DNA from: Desulfatitalea sp.
Lineage (GTDB): Bacteria > Desulfobacterota > Desulfobacteria > Desulfobacterales > Desulfosarcinaceae
DNA: 8,750 bases
Direction: 5' to 3'
Assembly: GCA_018224505.1 (NCBI GenBank)
Contig: JAGTVD010000047.1
Coordinates: forward strand, 1-8,750
Part shown: positions 5,929-8,750 of the stretch, in pieces
Position numbering within the stretch: the first letter of the stretch is position 1
Layout of the letters: each line of letters opens with the position of its first letter
Translations under genes and position numbers: made by a program
Notes under the pieces: model-generated
The model's input: the letters and a program-made list of their open reading frames with translations, nothing else
Told to the model about the DNA's origin: nothing
Databases searched by the model: none

Positions 5929-7173
5929 CTTCAGTTGCCGTTCCAGCAGCCGCATCACCCGGTCCGTTGTTTTCCCTGGTGTGTTGATCATCACCACGAA
6001 GCGATACATACCGCCCGCCTCTGCGGGCAGGTAGCCGGCACGGGTACTGACGCCTTGCAGGGTGCCGGTTTTGTACCACTGGCGGCCTTCGTGGCGCATG
6101 AGCGTGTAATGGGGCTGGAATTGGTCCAGCACGTGCAGCATGCTGCGGGCCGATATGCGATTCTGTCGGGATAGGCCCGATGCCTCCACCAGGGTGCCGG
6201 TGGTGATGCCCAGCGTTTCGGCATAATAGTGCTGCAGGACCGCCATTCCTTTTTCCATGGTGGCCGGTGGCCCGTAGACTTGGGCGCCCATGGCCAACAG
6301 CAACTGGTTGGCGATGAAATTATTTGAAAAGTAGAGCAGATCGGAGATAATCCGGGTCAAGTGGTGTTCGGAGAGATGGCGCCACAGGAGGGTATCACCC
6401 TCGGGATCGACTTGCCCCGCTGTTACTGTGCCGCTCGTCTGGATGCCGGCCTTGTTGAGGAAGTGGTCAAACAGTTCTCCCGAGTAGCGCAACATTTCAC
6501 GGCGGTTGCCGGCCAGGGTGATGCGCCCGGTGCGCAATCCCGATGCCTCGATGGGGCCGGTCATGAATGGCAGCAGGGGGGTTTGGGGTTCGGCGCTCAC
6601 CCAGGTGCCGTTGCGGCGTTCGAAAAAGAAGGTGTTGAAATTGACACACAGCGCTCCATTGGGCGCATCGTAGGAACGCGCGGACCCTCCCCGTCCGGGG
6701 ACGACCAGTGGATGGTCGAAATGGGTGTCATCCAGCATCAAACCCTGGACCCGCTCGATGCGTTGAGCCAGCTCGGTGGCGATCCGGGCCACCCGTTCGG
6801 AAACCAGCAGCGGATCGCCATAGCCCTTGATCACCAGCTGCCCGTCGGGCTTGAGGAAAAAATCGGTGGCAAAGCGATGGTCGGCGCCCAGGTGGTGCAG
6901 TGCCGCCAATGAGGTTACGACCTTGAGAATGGAGGCGGGCACCAATAGTGCATCGGCATGCACCGCGGCCACGATGCTTCCATCCGGTGCCGTGACCGCC
7001 ACCGCATCCCGGGGCCCCAGTATCGCCGCCAGTTGATCATCGAGCCCGGTGCCTGCCCATGCCGTCCCTGCCGCGAACCCCAGCAAGATCACCAACACAA
7101 GCAACCACCGCCCACCCGTTTGGCCCTTCACGTCATCCGCCTGCCGGACTTTACGCATTCGTTGTACCCCCAT
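5926..7173 (-). CDS. dacB: D-alanyl-D-alanine carboxypeptidase/endopeptidase, PBP4 type
   Basis: This is a periplasmic serine peptidase of family S13 that removes terminal D-Ala from peptidoglycan stem peptides or cuts D-Ala-mDAP cross-links. All three penicillin-binding motifs are present: SxxK as SILK (81-84, nucleophile S81, after VPA), SxN as SNN (283-285, in YFSNNF) and KTG (368-370, in WYKTGTLQGVS). A signal peptide is clear: basic N-terminus, hydrophobic LLVLVILLGFAAG (24-36) and AWA ending at residue 40. At 415 aa it is shorter than E. coli PBP4 (477), in the range of compact S13 enzymes. ATG 7173 has AGGA 4 nt upstream on the minus strand; ATG at codon 6 is an alternative that keeps the signal peptide. 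It diverges from the response regulator gene and converges on folE2. Its stop codon lies in a 9-bp repeat unit. Confidence 0.93.
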   Translation of the reverse strand: MGVQRMRKVRQADDVKGQTGGRWLLVLVILLGFAAGTAWAGTGLDDQLAAILGPRDAVAVTAPDGSIVAAVHADALLVPASILKVVTSLAALHHLGADHRFATDFFLKPDGQLVIKGYGDPLLVSERVARIATELAQRIERVQGLMLDDTHFDHPLVVPGRGGSARSYDAPNGALCVNFNTFFFERRNGTWVSAEPQTPLLPFMTGPIEASGLRTGRITLAGNRREMLRYSGELFDHFLNKAGIQTSGTVTAGQVDPEGDTLLWRHLSEHHLTRIISDLLYFSNNFIANQLLLAMGAQVYGPPATMEKGMAVLQHYYAETLGITTGTLVEASGLSRQNRISARSMLHVLDQFQPHYTLMRHEGRQWYKTGTLQGVSTRAGYLPAEAGGMYRFVVMINTPGKTTDRVMRLLERQLK

Positions 7174-7283
7174 CGTTTCCTATCTTTCCTTTGTTTCATG
7201 CTCAGCAAAATTTTTCAAGATTGCGCCGTAACGGCCGATACAACGTTATTGGCCTCTGCACCTGCGACCGGGGATTTCAAAAA

Positions 7284-7316
7284 GGTTCGGTACCCCGGGC
7301 CACACGGGGCGCAACC
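7284..7316 (+). other. Hairpin just upstream of the response regulator start
   Basis: CCCCG (7293-7297) pairs with CGGGG (7305-7309) around a 7-nt loop, and GGTT (7284-7287) can pair with AACC (7313-7316) outside an internal loop. The structure ends 8 nt before the ATG at 7325. It may influence translation of the downstream gene. No T tract follows. The rest of the 151-nt divergent region (7174-7324) must hold the promoters of both genes, but I find no convincing -35/-10 pair on either strand. Confidence 0.35.
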
Positions 7317-7324
7317 CCAGCGGG

Positions 7325-8716
7325 ATGAATGGGATGGAAGTGAATCAGGACCGTCGTTTTACACTGTTGATAGTGGATGACGAAGCCGCTGTCCTGGCGG
7401 CCTTGAAACGGGTGTTCCGCAAGTCCCCCTACGACTTGCACACCGCCGAAAATGGTCTGGCAGCTTTGGAAATCATGCGGCGGACCCCCATCGATGCCGC
7501 CCTGGTGGATCTCATGATGCCGGAGATGGATGGCATGGCATTGCTCGAGCAGATTCGCGCCCGGTGGCCGGCTGTCCAGGTGGTCATCCTCACCGGCCAC
7601 GGTGGTGTGCAGGAGGCAGTGGCCGCCATCAAGCTGGGGGCGGTGGATTTTATGCAAAAACCGTTTGAGGAGGAGAATCTGCTGGCCCGCATGGAGCAGC
7701 TGCACCGCATATGGCGGTTGGAGCAGGAAAACCGGCGGCTCAGAGCCACGATAGAGATCAACTTCGGCTTTGACCAGCTCGCTGGACAAGCCGATGCGAT
7801 GCTCAATCTCAAGAAGATGATTCTGCAAGTGGCGCATTCCGATGCGTCCATTTTGATCGAGGGTGAGACCGGTACCGGAAAGGAGTTGGTGGCGCGGGCC
7901 ATTCACCACCACAGTTTGCGTGGCAAACGGCCTTTCGTGCCGGTGGATTGCGCCGGCATGAGTGAAACCTTGATGGGCAGCGAACTGTTCGGTCATGTGC
8001 GGGGGGCCTTTACCGGCGCCCACGAAAACACCGAGGGTTTGGTGCGCTCGGCCCACAAGGGGACCCTCTTTCTGGACGAAGTGGGCGAGCTCTCCCTCTC
8101 CATGCAGGTGAAACTGTTGCGCACCATCCAGGAGAAGGAGGTGCGGCCCGTCGGCGCCAGCCGCAGCCAGCCGGTGGATGTCCGCATTCTGGCGGCCACC
8201 AACCGCAACCTGGAGGAGGAGGTGGCCCAAGCGCGTTTTCGCCAGGATTTGTATTACCGGCTCAATGTGGTGGTGATGACCGTGCCGCCCCTGCGCGATC
8301 GCCTGGACGACATTCCACTGCTGGTGCGCTATTTCATCGCCCACTTTCGGACGCCGGACTCACCGGTGCGATCCATTTCCAGGGAGGCGTTGCTGTGCCT
8401 GATGGCCCATGAATGGCCCGGGAACGTGCGCGAACTGGAGAATGTGATGCGCCGTGCGGTGGCCATGGGCCAGTCGGAACGGATCACTCCCGAAGACCTG
8501 CCGGGAAACATTCATGCCACCGCTGCCGGCGGGCCCCAGGTGGCAGTGCCTGTTCTCGGTGTTGCCCAGGGAGACTCCCTGGAAGCTTACGAATCGGCCG
8601 CCATCCGCAGCGCCCTGGACAAATGCCGCGGCAACCGCAGAAAAGCCGCCGCGCTACTGGAAATCGGGGAAGCCACATTGTATCGGAAAATCAAGAAATA
8701 TGCGATTGAGGGCTGA
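7325..8716 (+). CDS. Sigma-54-dependent response regulator (NtrC/AtoC/ZraR class)
   Basis: This is a two-component output protein that activates sigma-54 RNA polymerase after phosphorylation. The 463 residues give the full three-domain layout. The receiver domain (about 12-127) has the acidic pair D18/D19, phosphoacceptor D62 (in VDLMMPEMDG), T90 and K112. The AAA+ domain (about 151-380) has Walker A GETGTGKE (180-187), the sigma-54-contacting GAFTGA loop (227-232), Walker B TLFLDE (247-252), arginine-finger region RFRQDLYYRL (304-313) and WPGNVREL (364-371). A Fis-type helix-turn-helix is at about 433-459. All motifs are intact, so it should be competent to activate transcription. The start is uncertain: ATG 7325, ATG 7334 or GTG 7340 are all possible, since no good Shine-Dalgarno favours one. 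Target genes and signal cannot be told from the sequence, and no histidine kinase is in the window. Confidence 0.93.
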   Translation: MNGMEVNQDRRFTLLIVDDEAAVLAALKRVFRKSPYDLHTAENGLAALEIMRRTPIDAALVDLMMPEMDGMALLEQIRARWPAVQVVILTGHGGVQEAVAAIKLGAVDFMQKPFEEENLLARMEQLHRIWRLEQENRRLRATIEINFGFDQLAGQADAMLNLKKMILQVAHSDASILIEGETGTGKELVARAIHHHSLRGKRPFVPVDCAGMSETLMGSELFGHVRGAFTGAHENTEGLVRSAHKGTLFLDEVGELSLSMQVKLLRTIQEKEVRPVGASRSQPVDVRILAATNRNLEEEVAQARFRQDLYYRLNVVVMTVPPLRDRLDDIPLLVRYFIAHFRTPDSPVRSISREALLCLMAHEWPGNVRELENVMRRAVAMGQSERITPEDLPGNIHATAAGGPQVAVPVLGVAQGDSLEAYESAAIRSALDKCRGNRRKAAALLEIGEATLYRKIKKYAIEG

Positions 8717-8750
8717 GGTGGTATAGCACTCATTGAGAATCGCCGCTCTC

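Noticed and set aside
7250..7266. Sigma-54 promoter (-24 GG / -12 GC) before the response regulator
   Set aside because: The GG at 7251-7252 and GC at 7264-7265 are one base too far apart, and the flanking bases fit the consensus poorly.
7277..8344. Minus-strand open frame of 355 codons opposite the response regulator
   Set aside because: It is antisense to a gene with every conserved motif, and its translation is His/Gln-rich without domains.

Overview
The window is a GC-rich, tightly packed stretch of bacterial chromosome with standard housekeeping genes. No phage, plasmid, integron, CRISPR or rRNA/tRNA signature is visible. The gene set and protein styles (an 809-aa Lon, a 68-aa omega subunit, a short 243-aa TtcA-type thiolase, a zinc-flexible type IB GTP cyclohydrolase and an NtrC-class sigma-54 activator) fit a Gram-negative anaerobe. 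Desulfobacterota/Deltaproteobacteria is my best guess, but it is an inference from general resemblance, not a database result.

Layout. Positions 1-82 are an AT-rich leader with a good sigma-70 promoter for lon. Then, all on the + strand: lon (83-2512), tsaB (2527-3213), a 108-nt leader carrying a promoter-like site and a terminator-like hairpin, greA (3322-3789), rpoZ (3864-4070), ttcA (4092-4823) and folE2 (4957-5739). These cover protein quality control, tRNA modification (t6A37 and s2C32), transcription fidelity (GreA, omega) and the first step of pterin/folate or queuosine synthesis. lon-tsaB and rpoZ-ttcA look co-transcribed. greA and rpoZ each have their own promoter-like sequence, and folE2 has a leader with two hairpins.

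Between folE2 and the oppositely oriented dacB, the gap at 5740-5928 is completely filled by an unusual symmetrical structure. It has eight degenerate 9-bp G/T-rich units on the left, a 71-bp core with a REP-like hairpin and a GC-rich hairpin, and five units of the same 9-mer in inverted orientation on the right, the last of which supplies the dacB stop codon. This is the most interesting element in the window.

dacB (7173-5926, minus strand) encodes a periplasmic PBP4-type D,D-carboxypeptidase/endopeptidase. It diverges from a complete sigma-54-dependent response regulator (7325-8716) across a 151-nt intergenic region. No partner histidine kinase lies within the window; the last 34 bases hold no recognisable gene.

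I found no convincing new multi-gene system. The items worth a second look are the inverted 9-mer/REP island, the greA leader attenuator, the folE2 leader hairpin that would hide its ribosome binding site, and the TTG start of ttcA in the same frame as rpoZ.
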